Shown: one piece after another, positions 45,432 through 53,212 of the stretch
How the letters are laid out: each line of letters begins with the position of its first letter
How positions within the stretch are numbered: position 1 is the first letter of the stretch
Origin: Bacteroidota bacterium
GTDB lineage: Bacteria > Bacteroidota > Rhodothermia > Balneolales > Balneolaceae
Direction of reading: 5' to 3'
Assembly (NCBI GenBank): GCA_027621355.1
Contig: JAQCBZ010000005.1
Span: forward strand, 22,192 to 86,191
Length of the DNA: 64,000 bases
Notes under the pieces: generated by a model
Told to the model about the DNA's origin: nothing
The model's database searches: none
Seen by the model: the letters and a program-made list of their open reading frames with translations, nothing else
Position numbers and translations under genes: made by a program

Positions 45432-46619
45432 TTAGTCTGTAATTTTAGTGACGACACCGGCACCCACAGTACGGCCACCCTCGCGAATCGCAAAGCGTAG
45501 ACCTTCCTCCATGGCTATCGGCATAATCAACTCCACTTCCAACTTCACATTGTCCCCAGGCATCACCATCTCCACGCCCGATGGCAACGCACACGCACCC
45601 GTTACATCCGTCGTACGGAAGTAAAACTGCGGACGGTAGTTGCTGAAAAATGGCGTGTGACGGCCACCCTCATCCTTGCTCAACACATACACCTCACACT
45701 CAAACTTCTTGTGTGGCTTAATCGAGCCCGGCTTACACAACACCATCCCACGTGTAATCTGGTCCTTCTCAATCCCACGCAACAAAATCCCCGCATTGTC
45801 GCCCGCCTGGCCACTGTCTAGAAGCTTGCGGAACATCTCAATGCCGGTCACCACACTCTTCATCGGCGCCTCCACAAGACCCACAATCTCAATCTCGTCG
45901 TTCAGGTTGATCACCCCACGCTCAATACGTCCCGTGGCTACCGTGCCACGACCCGTAATCGAGAACACATCCTCCACCGGCATCAAAAATGGCTTGTCGA
46001 CATCACGCGTCGGCGTTGGAATCGTCTCATCCACCGCTTTGATCAACTCAATCACCTTCTCCTCCCACTGGGCTTCACCATTGAGCGCACCCAATGCCGA
46101 ACCCTTGATAATCGGGATGTTGTCGCCATCAAACTCGTAGCTCGACAGTAGCTCGCGTACTTCCATCTCCACAAGCTCCAAAAGCTCCTCATCATCCACC
46201 AAGTCCACCTTGTTCATAAAGACCACCACCTGGGGTACCCCTACCTGGCGGGCCAACAAAATATGCTCACGCGTCTGTGGCATCGGCCCGTCAGTAGCCG
46301 CAACCACCAAAATCGCTCCGTCCATCTGAGCCGCACCAGTGACCATGTTCTTCACATAATCGGCGTGACCCGGGCAGTCCACGTGCGCGTAGTGACGTTG
46401 GTCACTCTCATACTCAATGTGCGCCGTCGCAATCGTAATCCCACGCTCTTTCTCCTCAGGGGCGTTGTCAATCTCGTCAAAACGACGCGCGTCACCACCA
46501 TAGGTCTTCGCCATAACGGTCGAAATCGCCGCCGTCAACGTCGTCTTACCGTGATCCACGTGGCCAATCGTGCCCACATTTACGTGGGGCTTGGTGCGTT
46601 GGAAGGTCTCTTTTGCCAT
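45432..46619 (-). CDS. tuf: Elongation factor Tu
   Basis: GTPase of 395 residues delivering aminoacyl-tRNA to the ribosome. The G motifs are GHVDHGKT (18-25), DCPGH, NKVDLV and GSALGAL. Domains 2 and 3 are complete, ending [12 protein letters not shown]. Codon use differs from the neighbouring ribosomal genes: tuf favours GAG, AAG, GCG, ACG, TTG and GTG, whereas rplK and rpoB use many GAA, AAA and GCA codons. The tRNA-Thr/Tyr/Gly/Thr cluster precedes it, and tRNA-Trp follows. A second tuf copy elsewhere is possible but unseen. Confidence 0.98.
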   Translation of the reverse strand: MAKETFQRTKPHVNVGTIGHVDHGKTTLTAAISTVMAKTYGGDARRFDEIDNAPEEKERGITIATAHIEYESDQRHYAHVDCPGHADYVKNMVTGAAQMDGAILVVAATDGPMPQTREHILLARQVGVPQVVVFMNKVDLVDDEELLELVEMEVRELLSSYEFDGDNIPIIKGSALGALNGEAQWEEKVIELIKAVDETIPTPTRDVDKPFLMPVEDVFSITGRGTVATGRIERGVINLNDEIEIVGLVEAPMKSVVTGIEMFRKLLDSGQAGDNAGILLRGIEKDQITRGMVLCKPGSIKPHKKFECEVYVLSKDEGGRHTPFFSNYRPQFYFRTTDVTGACALPSGVEMVMPGDNVKLEVELIMPIAMEEGLRFAIREGGRTVGAGVVTKITD

Positions 46620-46723
46620 GATAATCTATGTTCAGTTACAGTTAAAAAAGTGTTACATCTATATTCTTGCTTCAGTACATCCTTACTACAATCATTCTTT
46701 TTCGCTCTATGATCCATTTCGTG

Positions 46724-46795
<72 letters not shown>

Positions 46796-46815
46796 ATCAA
46801 ACCTTTTGTGCTCTG

Positions 46816-46888
46816 AGCGGGCGACCGGGCTCGAACCGGCAACATTCAGCTTGGAAGGCTGACACTCTACCAATTGAGTTACGCCCGC
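46816..46888 (-). tRNA. tRNA-Gly (TCC anticodon)
   Basis: A 73-base cloverleaf on the minus strand with acceptor GCGGGCG/CGCCCGC and discriminator T. The anticodon stem TCAGC/GCTGA encloses CTTCCAA, giving TCC. The T arm is GCCGGTTCGAGCCCGGT. It lies between tRNA-Tyr and tRNA-Thr(GGT). Confidence 0.95.
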
Positions 46889-46905
46889 TTGCGCTTGGAT
46901 CACAG

Positions 46906-46988
46906 TGGGGGGAGCAGGATTCGAACCTACGAAGGCATACGCCAACAGATTTACAGTCTGCCCCAGTTGGCCACTTTGGTATCCCCCC
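46906..46988 (-). tRNA. tRNA-Tyr (GTA anticodon)
   Basis: An 83-base class II tRNA on the minus strand with a long variable arm (GGCGTATGCC region). The acceptor is GGGGGGA/TCCCCCC with discriminator A. The anticodon stem CAGA/TCTG encloses CTGTAAA, giving GTA, one of the queuosine-type GUN anticodons. The T arm is GTAGGTTCGAATCCTGC. Confidence 0.95.
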
Positions 46989-47011
46989 AATGTCAAAGAA
47001 CTCCATTCTGG

Positions 47012-47084
47012 AGCCAGTGGCCGGATTCGAACCGACGACCGGCGGTTTACAAAACCGCTGCTCTACCAACTGAGCTACACTGGC
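47012..47084 (-). tRNA. tRNA-Thr (TGT anticodon)
   Basis: A 73-base cloverleaf on the minus strand with acceptor GCCAGTG/CACTGGC and discriminator T. The anticodon stem GCGGT/ACCGC encloses TTTGTAA, giving TGT. The T arm is GTCGGTTCGAATCCGGC. It is the promoter-proximal tRNA of the cluster. Confidence 0.95.
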
Positions 47085-47116
47085 ACACAAAATTTCACAT
47101 AAAGCGAAAGACAGTT

Positions 47117-47145
47117 AAAATAGCGTTCAAAAACGAGAAAGTCAA
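47117..47145 (-). promoter_or_regulatory. Promoter of the tRNA-tuf operon
   Basis: On the minus strand TTGACT (47145-47140), a 17-base spacer, and TATTTT (47122-47117). The predicted start near 47110 is about 26 bases before the first tRNA (tRNA-Thr TGT). No other promoter this good appears before rplK, so it may drive much of the block. Confidence 0.65.
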
Positions 47146-47165
47146 TGTGAGGAATGTGATCAAAA

Positions 47166-47657
47166 TCAAGCGGTCACTAACGCAACAGCGTGCACAGCCA
47201 ACCCTTTACCCTCTCCCACAAAACCCATCTTTTCTTGGGTTGTTGCTTTGACCGAAATTTGATCTACCGAGCACTCCAAAACATCGGCAATCGATGAGCG
47301 TATTTTCTCTAACCATGGATTAAGCTTTGGCTCTTCCGTCACTATGGTTGCGTCCACATTTCCAATGTCCCATCCCTTTTTACGGACCATCATCATCACG
47401 CTGCGCAGTAAATCCTTGCTATCTGCGTCTTTCCAAGCAGGATCCGAATCTGGAAAGTGAGTGCCAATATCACCAAGAGCCAATGCACCAAGGATGGCGT
47501 CAGTAATAGCATGCAAAAGAGCATCGGCATCGGAATGACCCAAAAGACCTTTTGTATGCGGAATTTCGACACCACCCAGAATACAAGGCCGCCCTTCTAC
47601 AAATGAATGAACGTCATAACCAAAACCAATGCGTTGTGTGAGCCCCGTTTTATGCAT
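47166..47657 (-). CDS. ispF: 2-C-methyl-D-erythritol 2,4-cyclodiphosphate synthase
   Basis: A 163-residue MEP-pathway enzyme forming the cyclic diphosphate in the cytoplasm. RIGFGYDVHSF carries the zinc-binding Asp and His; LLGHSDADALLHAITDAILGALALGDIGTHFPDSDP is the family signature with the third zinc ligand. The C-terminal QEKMGFVGEGKGLAVHAVALV is complete. The start overlaps the ispD end by eight bases, so the two are coupled. Confidence 0.96.
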   Translation of the reverse strand: MHKTGLTQRIGFGYDVHSFVEGRPCILGGVEIPHTKGLLGHSDADALLHAITDAILGALALGDIGTHFPDSDPAWKDADSKDLLRSVMMMVRKKGWDIGNVDATIVTEEPKLNPWLEKIRSSIADVLECSVDQISVKATTQEKMGFVGEGKGLAVHAVALVTA

Positions 47658-48411
47658 TCTCGCCCTCCATTAACCAGCGTGTGAGAGTTAAGTCGATTGG
47701 ATAGGTGATTTTGAAATTTTCACGCCTGCCCTCCACAATGTAAACATCGTGGCCAAGGGCTTCTACAAGAGATGCGTCATCGGTGCCTACCGCCGAAGTC
47801 TCACGAGCCTGCTCATAGGCTTTCTTTAGGATCGTCGAATCAAAGATTTGAGGCGTTTGAGCTTGCCAACAAGACGCCCGATTGGGGGTATTTTTAATGC
47901 GAAAAGTAGTTGGATTGTGGGTAACATCGCCTTGCTCCATCACTTTATGTAAGTCCACCATTTTAATGGTGTCTTTCGCCGGGACTGCGACAATCGCAGC
48001 TCCAAACTTCACTGCTGCATCGAGACATCGCTGAATCTCGTCCACCGTGATGAAGGGTCGCACGGCATCATGTACAGCGACCCACTTCGCATCAATCCCA
48101 GCGGCTTTCATGGCATCCAACCCTTTTTCAATGGAATACTGACGCTCCGATCCCCCTTCGATCACCTCAACAGAAAGGTGTGGAAAGGAGGCTTTGACCC
48201 GTTCTCGCGCCGTTTTGATGTAGTTTTTTTCGGTAGGAATCACCACGTGCACAAGGGCTCCTGTATCGACAAACGGCTGCATGGTATGCTCAAGGATTGT
48301 GCGTCCAGCAATCGATAAAAATGGCTTTGGGATCGATTCACCTAGCCGCTGACCGGTTCCAGCTGCCGGGAGTATCAGTGCAAACCGTGAACGATTCGAC
48401 TCAGCGCCCAT
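47650..48411 (-). CDS. ispD: 2-C-methyl-D-erythritol 4-phosphate cytidylyltransferase
   Basis: A 253-residue MEP-pathway enzyme joining CTP and methylerythritol phosphate. The nucleotide-binding LPAAGTGQRLGESIPKPFL is at the N-terminus. VHDAVRPF, VPAKDTIK and the QTPQIF and GTDDASLVE motifs follow in the family order. It is slightly longer than the E. coli enzyme. It is 10 bases after queA on the same strand and overlaps ispF, so queA-ispD-ispF is probably one operon. Confidence 0.95.
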   Translation of the reverse strand: MGAESNRSRFALILPAAGTGQRLGESIPKPFLSIAGRTILEHTMQPFVDTGALVHVVIPTEKNYIKTARERVKASFPHLSVEVIEGGSERQYSIEKGLDAMKAAGIDAKWVAVHDAVRPFITVDEIQRCLDAAVKFGAAIVAVPAKDTIKMVDLHKVMEQGDVTHNPTTFRIKNTPNRASCWQAQTPQIFDSTILKKAYEQARETSAVGTDDASLVEALGHDVYIVEGRRENFKITYPIDLTLTRWLMEGENA

Positions 48412-48421
48412 GCCGTATGAT

Positions 48422-49468
48422 TTAAAGAATCAACATGGCATCGCCAAAAGAGAGGAAGCGATAATCCTTTTTCTTCGCCTCTTCGTAGGCTTCCATTAAG
48501 AAGTCATAGCCAGCAAACGCGGCTGACATCATTAATAACGTAGACTCGGGAGCATGGAAATTGGTAATGAGACCCTCAGTGAGCTTAAATTCATACGGTG
48601 GATAAATGAATTTATCTGTCCAACCCGTGCCTGGTTTCGACATTCCACTCGCCATTACGCTCGTTTCAATGGTACGAACGACCGTCGATCCGCATGCAAT
48701 CACACGTCCTTCACGATTACGCTTGGTGTCATTGACCGCGGCAGAGGTCTCCTTACTTATGAAATAGTTTTCGGAATCCATTCGGTGCTTTGTCAAATCC
48801 TCCACCTCCACTTGACGATAGGTGCCCCAGCCAATGTGAAGCGTGATAGGGTGCATTTCGATTCCTTTTTTCTCGATTGATTTCACAAGCTTCGGCGTGA
48901 AGTGCATCGCCGCAGTGGGAGCTGCAACCGCTCCACGTTCTGTCGCAAAGATGGTTTGGTAGCGCTCCTTGTCCTCTTCTACGGGCTCTCGTTCGATGTA
49001 AGGTGGCAAAGGCATCGCGCCGATTTCGTCTAATTTCTCATACAATTCTTCGTTGGGTCCATTAAACAGAAATCGAATCGTACGGCCTCTCGATGTGGTA
49101 TTGTCCACCACCTCAGCCATGAGGTCTTCGCAAAAGTATAATTTGTTGCCAATCCGAATTTTTCGAGCTGGTTCCACCAACACATCCCAGAGTTTGTTCT
49201 CTGGCATGAGTTCACGGAGCAAAAACACTTCGATATCAGCTTCTGTTTTTTCCTTTGTGCCGTTCAGACGCGCTGGGAATACCTTTGTATTATTAAAAAC
49301 AATCATATCCTCTGGCGAAAGGTATTTCGGTAGATCAGAGAATTTTGCATGTTTAATGGACTGGTCTTTACGGTTTAAGACCATAAGCTTGGATGCATCT
49401 CTAGGTGTAACCGGTACATCGGGTACAATGATGCTTTCCAAATCATAACGGAAATCAGTAAGTTTCAT
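48422..49468 (-). CDS. queA: S-adenosylmethionine:tRNA ribosyltransferase-isomerase
   Basis: A 348-residue enzyme that turns preQ1 in tRNA into epoxyqueuosine using the ribosyl group of SAM. FRYDLESIIVPDVPVTPRDASKLMVLNR opens the protein; FNNTKVFPARL, RIGNKLYF, GAMPLPPYIERE, LHIGWGTYRQVEVEDLTKHRMDSE and the final NFHAPESTLLMM blocks are diagnostic. It acts after Tgt, and the three queuosine genes (tgt, queA, YhhQ-type transporter) are spread over 44 kb. Confidence 0.96.
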   Translation of the reverse strand: MKLTDFRYDLESIIVPDVPVTPRDASKLMVLNRKDQSIKHAKFSDLPKYLSPEDMIVFNNTKVFPARLNGTKEKTEADIEVFLLRELMPENKLWDVLVEPARKIRIGNKLYFCEDLMAEVVDNTTSRGRTIRFLFNGPNEELYEKLDEIGAMPLPPYIEREPVEEDKERYQTIFATERGAVAAPTAAMHFTPKLVKSIEKKGIEMHPITLHIGWGTYRQVEVEDLTKHRMDSENYFISKETSAAVNDTKRNREGRVIACGSTVVRTIETSVMASGMSKPGTGWTDKFIYPPYEFKLTEGLITNFHAPESTLLMMSAAFAGYDFLMEAYEEAKKKDYRFLSFGDAMLIL

Positions 49469-49497
49469 TCAGAGAGGATATTGGCGGGAAATTTGCA

Positions 49498-49505
49498 CAA
49501 ATTTA
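49498..49505 (-). promoter_or_regulatory. Bacteroidota-type -7 element upstream of queA
   Basis: TAAATTTG on the minus strand matches the Bacteroidota consensus TAnnTTTG exactly and lies 30 bases before the queA ATG. The -33 element is not clear (TTG at 49523-49521 is 15 bases away). The match suggests that this group's sigma factor may use both kinds of promoter. Confidence 0.4.
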
Positions 49506-49635
49506 GCCGCGAAAGTTACACAATAAACGTCCTGACTGCAAGTTAATGGATTGTGGAACCGAGCCATGAACACATGTACAAGACCCTATTAAATCTCTGC
49601 AAACCATCATACGTATCTAGCAAGGACAAATAAAC

Positions 49636-50244
49636 ATGACAACATCTATCCAGAGTCTACTTTTGAAATCTCGCAATATGGCCAGTGTAGTGGTGTTCGT
49701 CATGCTAGTTAGCTCGACCGCATATGCACAGCTGCGCTCAGATCTTATGGCACCTCCTCAAGTCACGAGCATTGAAGCCTCTACCTCGTCTAAACCCCTT
49801 GGTGCCGTGGGCAGTTGGATGAATTTGATTCCCATGACGATGTCCCACTCTTACTCAGCGAGTTTTGGAACCTTCGGCGGTCAAACGTTGAATTTGAACG
49901 CGTACACAAACCGCACACAGTTTCAATTCACAGATCGGTTTACCGGTGAGATGTCACTCTCATTTTTGCACTCCCCATTTGGCATGAGTCCTTTTGCCAA
50001 TGCTCAACAAAGCAATGGACTTGAGGGTCGTTTTCAGGTCGATTATGCAAGACTTAACTATCAGATTTCTGACAAAGCCATGATCTCCGTAGAATTTTCC
50101 CAACGCCCATACAACGCGTATGGTCCATACGGATACGGTGCTAATTATGGTGTAAATCCCTATGGACTGGGTGGCAGATCTTTTGATCGCGGTTTTGGTA
50201 CAAGTGGTTTTGGCTCTCAAAGGGCCGTACATCCTTGGTGGTAA
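49636..50244 (+). CDS. Exported beta-rich protein with G/Y-rich C-terminus, unknown function
   Basis: I do not recognise a family. The protein has 202 residues with a Sec signal peptide (NMASVVVFVMLVSSTAYAQ, cleavage near residue 32). The mature part alternates polar and hydrophobic residues (QTLNLNAYTNRTQFQFTDRFTGEMSLSFL, RFQVDYARLNYQISDKAMISVEFS) as in outer-membrane or surface beta proteins. The C-terminal 45 residues are rich in Gly, Tyr, Phe, Pro and Asn and end in HPWW. AAGGA lies 10 bases before the ATG. It is followed 39 bases later by the LytR_C gene. A possible surface or outer-membrane role is inference from composition only. Confidence 0.7.
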   Translation: MTTSIQSLLLKSRNMASVVVFVMLVSSTAYAQLRSDLMAPPQVTSIEASTSSKPLGAVGSWMNLIPMTMSHSYSASFGTFGGQTLNLNAYTNRTQFQFTDRFTGEMSLSFLHSPFGMSPFANAQQSNGLEGRFQVDYARLNYQISDKAMISVEFSQRPYNAYGPYGYGANYGVNPYGLGGRSFDRGFGTSGFGSQRAVHPWW

Positions 50245-50283
50245 TATGGCTGTGAAATCATGGCTACGCAGCAACAGCGCTGA

Positions 50284-50757
50284 ATGAGCGAACAGAGCAA
50301 ATCCCCTACATCATCGTCATCACCTTGGGTAACGGTAGGACTCACCGTCTTTACGTTTCTTTTTGTCCTATTACTTAGCGCACTTGTCATTCGTTTTTTG
50401 GTCCCACGTATTGATGTAGAACGAGCAAAACGTTCAGAACAGGCACTCATCGGGAATGTGATTCAGGTGGAAGTACTTAATGGAGGGGGCATCGAAGGTG
50501 CCGCCAATGCCGTCACCTCTTCGCTTCGGCAACTTGGCTTTGACGTGGTCGAAATAGGGAATTTTGATGTGTTTGATGTCGAGCAAACCGTTGTTTTAGC
50601 ACGCAATGGAGGGGATGTGGAAAGTGCAGAGCGTGTTGCTAGAGGCCTCGGGCTTCCCGATGATCGAATTCTCATAGAAGAGTCCGCAGATTATTACCTT
50701 GACGTAACGGTGCTGGTAGGCCGAGACTATGAATCCCTTAATCTTGAACGTCGTTAA
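50284..50757 (+). CDS. LytR_C domain membrane protein
   Basis: A 157-residue protein with a single N-terminal membrane helix (VGLTVFTFLFVLLLSALVIRFLV) and an extracytoplasmic LytR C-terminal domain beginning VEVLNGGGIEGAANAVTSSLRQLGFDVVE. The domain also occurs on LCP cell-wall ligases, but here it stands alone. The function is unknown. The stop overlaps the rsfS start by one base, so it is coupled to rsfS, an arrangement I recall from related phyla. Confidence 0.85.
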   Translation: MSEQSKSPTSSSSPWVTVGLTVFTFLFVLLLSALVIRFLVPRIDVERAKRSEQALIGNVIQVEVLNGGGIEGAANAVTSSLRQLGFDVVEIGNFDVFDVEQTVVLARNGGDVESAERVARGLGLPDDRILIEESADYYLDVTVLVGRDYESLNLERR

Positions 50758-51104
50758 TGACCTTAGATTCACTCACACAAGCAATCGTAGATGCCTTAGA
50801 CGACAAAAAAGGTCGCGACATTGTTGTCCTCAATCTAAAGGGACTCTCCGAAGTTGCTGACACCCTTGTGGTTTGTCACGGAACGTCTGACACGCAGGTC
50901 AAAGCACTCGCAGACCATGTCCAAGAAGAAGTCCGCAAGAAAACAGGCGAAAAAGCATGGAAAAAAGAGGGTGTTTCGGGTCGTACCTGGATAATTCTGG
51001 ATTATGTTACGATTGTGGTCCATATCTTCACCGAAGAAAAAAGGCACTACTACGGGATCGAACGGATGTGGAACGACGCCGAGCGATTTGAGCAACCTGC
51101 CTAA
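50757..51104 (+). CDS. rsfS: Ribosome silencing factor RsfS
   Basis: A 115-residue factor that binds uL14 and blocks subunit joining in stationary phase. IVDALDDKKGRDIVVLNLKGLSEVADTLVVCHGTSDTQVKALADHV and WIILDYVTIVVHIFTEEKRHYYGIERMW match the RsfS/Iojap family throughout. It is translationally coupled to the upstream LytR_C gene (TAATGA). Confidence 0.96.
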   Translation: MTLDSLTQAIVDALDDKKGRDIVVLNLKGLSEVADTLVVCHGTSDTQVKALADHVQEEVRKKTGEKAWKKEGVSGRTWIILDYVTIVVHIFTEEKRHYYGIERMWNDAERFEQPA

Positions 51105-51143
51105 GTCTGCGATTCATTCAACTCATTTTTGTGAAGGTCCTCC

Positions 51144-52520
51144 ATGATTGCTAGTTACTGGACTCCCTCGTCCATGTGGACTGAAGCCAAACGTACCCTC
51201 TACTTTGGTGCGCCAGTGATTGCTACACAACTCCTACAAATGTCGATGAGTTTTGTCGACACTGTTATGGCGGGCCGGATTTCGGCGCTAGCTCTTGGTG
51301 CGATTGCTGTGGGCGCTAGCTCTTTTCTCCCTTTAATGGTGATATCGATGGGCACGCTGATCGTGGTAAATCCCATTGTGGCACACAACCTAGGTGCTAG
51401 GAAATTTCATCTCATCGGAAAAAACCTACGCCAAGCCCTTTGGCTCAGCCAACTCTTTGCACTCGTGAGTTTTTTCATCATACGAAATCTTGATTTTGTG
51501 ATGCAATGGATGAATGTCGAAGCAGAAATTATCCCATTGGCCATGGGGTATCTCAAAGCTATCTCTTGGGGTGTATTTCCACTTTATGCCTACGTTTGCT
51601 ACCGAAGTTTCAATGAAGGGCTATCCAATGTAAGGCCTGCCATGTTTATCGCTCTGGCTGGAGCTCTGATCAATATTCCCGCGAACTACGTCTTGATGTT
51701 TGGATTTGGACCGATACCCGGGCTCGGCGCCATTGGCACCGGATATGCAAGCGCGATTGTCTACACAGCTATGTGGCTTGGGATGATGATCTTTACTGGG
51801 GCTTTTAAACCCTACAAACGGTTTGCCATCTTTAGCACCTTTCGATTACCCGATCCAAAGTCCATCAAAGAGATGCTTTCATTAGGTGTCCCCATTGGGG
51901 TTAGTGGTTCTCTTGAAGTGACGATGTTTGCCCTTGTCAGTTTAATGATGGGGACGCTGGGCACCATCGCTGTTGCCTCACACCAAGTCGCAATCAATTT
52001 TGCGTCCCTCACCTTTATGATTCCTTTTGGTCTGTCGATTGCTCAAACAGCCCGAATTGGTCAATCGATGGGTCGAGGTCAGGTGCGAGAAGCTCGATTT
52101 AGAGGGTGGATGGGTGTGGTGGTAAGCACCTCATGTATGGCGGTGTTTGCCATGATCATGCTTCTGTTTCCCGAGTGGATTATCGCCATTTACACCGATG
52201 ACCCCGACGTGGTAGAGGGTGCACTAAAGCTTCTGGGCATTGCGGCTATTTTCCAATTGTCCGATGGGGTACAGATTAGTGCGATTGGAGCGCTAAGAGG
52301 TATGAAAGACACACAAATACCCATGGTCTTTAACCTGATTGCGTATGGATTAACGGGAATCCCATTGAGCATCTACCTTGGCATTACCCTAGGATACGGA
52401 GGGCAAGGGATGTGGACAGGGCTTGTGATTGGCTTAACCGTTGCGGCTATTGTCCATGTCACACGCTTTCATCATCTCACGATGGTGACCATGCGCAAGA
52501 AAGATGCCAGCATGGCGTAG
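51144..52520 (+). CDS. MATE family efflux transporter
   Basis: A 458-residue, twelve-helix multidrug and toxin extrusion pump. FGAPVIATQLLQMSMSFVDTVMAGRISALALGAIAVG is the NorM-type N-terminus; the second half repeats the fold from LSLGVPIGVSGSLEVTMFALVSLM. GAAGG-like SD (GAAGG) precedes the ATG. Coupling ion (Na+ or H+) and substrates are not readable. It is downstream of rsfS by 39 bases and probably in the same transcript. Confidence 0.92.
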   Translation: MIASYWTPSSMWTEAKRTLYFGAPVIATQLLQMSMSFVDTVMAGRISALALGAIAVGASSFLPLMVISMGTLIVVNPIVAHNLGARKFHLIGKNLRQALWLSQLFALVSFFIIRNLDFVMQWMNVEAEIIPLAMGYLKAISWGVFPLYAYVCYRSFNEGLSNVRPAMFIALAGALINIPANYVLMFGFGPIPGLGAIGTGYASAIVYTAMWLGMMIFTGAFKPYKRFAIFSTFRLPDPKSIKEMLSLGVPIGVSGSLEVTMFALVSLMMGTLGTIAVASHQVAINFASLTFMIPFGLSIAQTARIGQSMGRGQVREARFRGWMGVVVSTSCMAVFAMIMLLFPEWIIAIYTDDPDVVEGALKLLGIAAIFQLSDGVQISAIGALRGMKDTQIPMVFNLIAYGLTGIPLSIYLGITLGYGGQGMWTGLVIGLTVAAIVHVTRFHHLTMVTMRKKDASMA

Positions 52521-52550
52521 GAAAAAAGGCGATATTAGGCCCCATTCACC

Positions 52551-52573
52551 TATAATTCAATCCTCAACGGAGA
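52551..52573 (+). promoter_or_regulatory. TATAAT and GGAG ahead of the isochorismatase-like gene
   Basis: TATAAT (52551-52556) lies 23 bases before the ATG, with no convincing -35 in place. GGAG (52570-52573) gives a good ribosome-binding distance to the ATG at 52580. Confidence 0.4.
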
Positions 52574-52579
52574 AAACAT

Positions 52580-53134
52580 ATGAAAACGGGTCTTGTAATT
52601 ATTGATATGCTAAATGATTTTCAGGACGGTGTCCTTGGGAATTCTGCCGCCCATGACATCGTCAAACCTATTCAACAACTCATTGAAAAAGCTCGCAAAG
52701 ATGATGATTGGGTGGTGATTTATGGCAATGATGCTCACAAACCAGGCGATTTGGAGTTTAAAGTCTTTGGAGAGCATGCTGTGGCAGGCACAAAAGCAGC
52801 GGAGGTGATAGACGACCTAGCACCCGCCGAAGGGGATGAGATTATCAACAAGAGATATTATTCTGTCTTCACTGAAACCGATATGGATTCCGTTTGTAAA
52901 GTCTATGGACTGCAAAGATTGGTCATTGTGGGTCAACACACGGATTGCTGTGTGAGGCACTCGACCTATGATGCGTTTGTACGAGGACTTGACGTGGTCG
53001 TTCCTTCTGATGCAACCACGGTGTTTGAGCCTTTATCAGATGTGCCCGTGGAGGTGCGCAAACAAGCTGCACTAGATTATCTAAAGGGAATCTATGGCGC
53101 AGAGATTACCACTACCGCTGAGCTACTGGGATAA
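52580..53134 (+). CDS. Isochorismatase-family cysteine hydrolase
   Basis: A 184-residue alpha/beta hydrolase of the isochorismatase/nicotinamidase superfamily. The catalytic Asp is in VIIDMLNDFQDG (near residue 9), the Lys in INKRYYSVF (near residue 93), and the Cys in VGQHTDCCVRHSTYDA (near 118). Metal-site Asp and His of true nicotinamidases (DxH after the first Asp) appear partly as GNDAHKPGD. It could be a nicotinamidase or another amide hydrolase; I leave the substrate open. It is followed by a short convergent junction with acnA containing repeats. Confidence 0.85.
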   Translation: MKTGLVIIDMLNDFQDGVLGNSAAHDIVKPIQQLIEKARKDDDWVVIYGNDAHKPGDLEFKVFGEHAVAGTKAAEVIDDLAPAEGDEIINKRYYSVFTETDMDSVCKVYGLQRLVIVGQHTDCCVRHSTYDAFVRGLDVVVPSDATTVFEPLSDVPVEVRKQAALDYLKGIYGAEITTTAELLG

Positions 53135-53200
53135 TTCCGTAGGGGTGCGCATTCCGTAGGGGTGCTCCTGCGTGGAGGTACGCTTCAACGATGGGTACCT
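53134..53200. repeat. Two-copy 15-base direct repeat and a hairpin in the acnA junction
   Basis: ATTCCGTAGGGGTGC occurs at 53134-53148 and again at 53151-53165, two bases apart. A hairpin AGGTAC/GTACCT (53176-53200, six pairs) follows. The stretch lies between the stops of the isochorismatase-like gene and acnA. No U-run follows the hairpin. It looks like a small intergenic repeat unit. Confidence 0.6.
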
Positions 53201-53212
53201 TCTCTTGACTTC

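Noticed and set aside
53134..53165. Short direct repeats considered as a CRISPR remnant
   Set aside because: Only two copies, 15 bases each, two-base spacing and no cas gene nearby.
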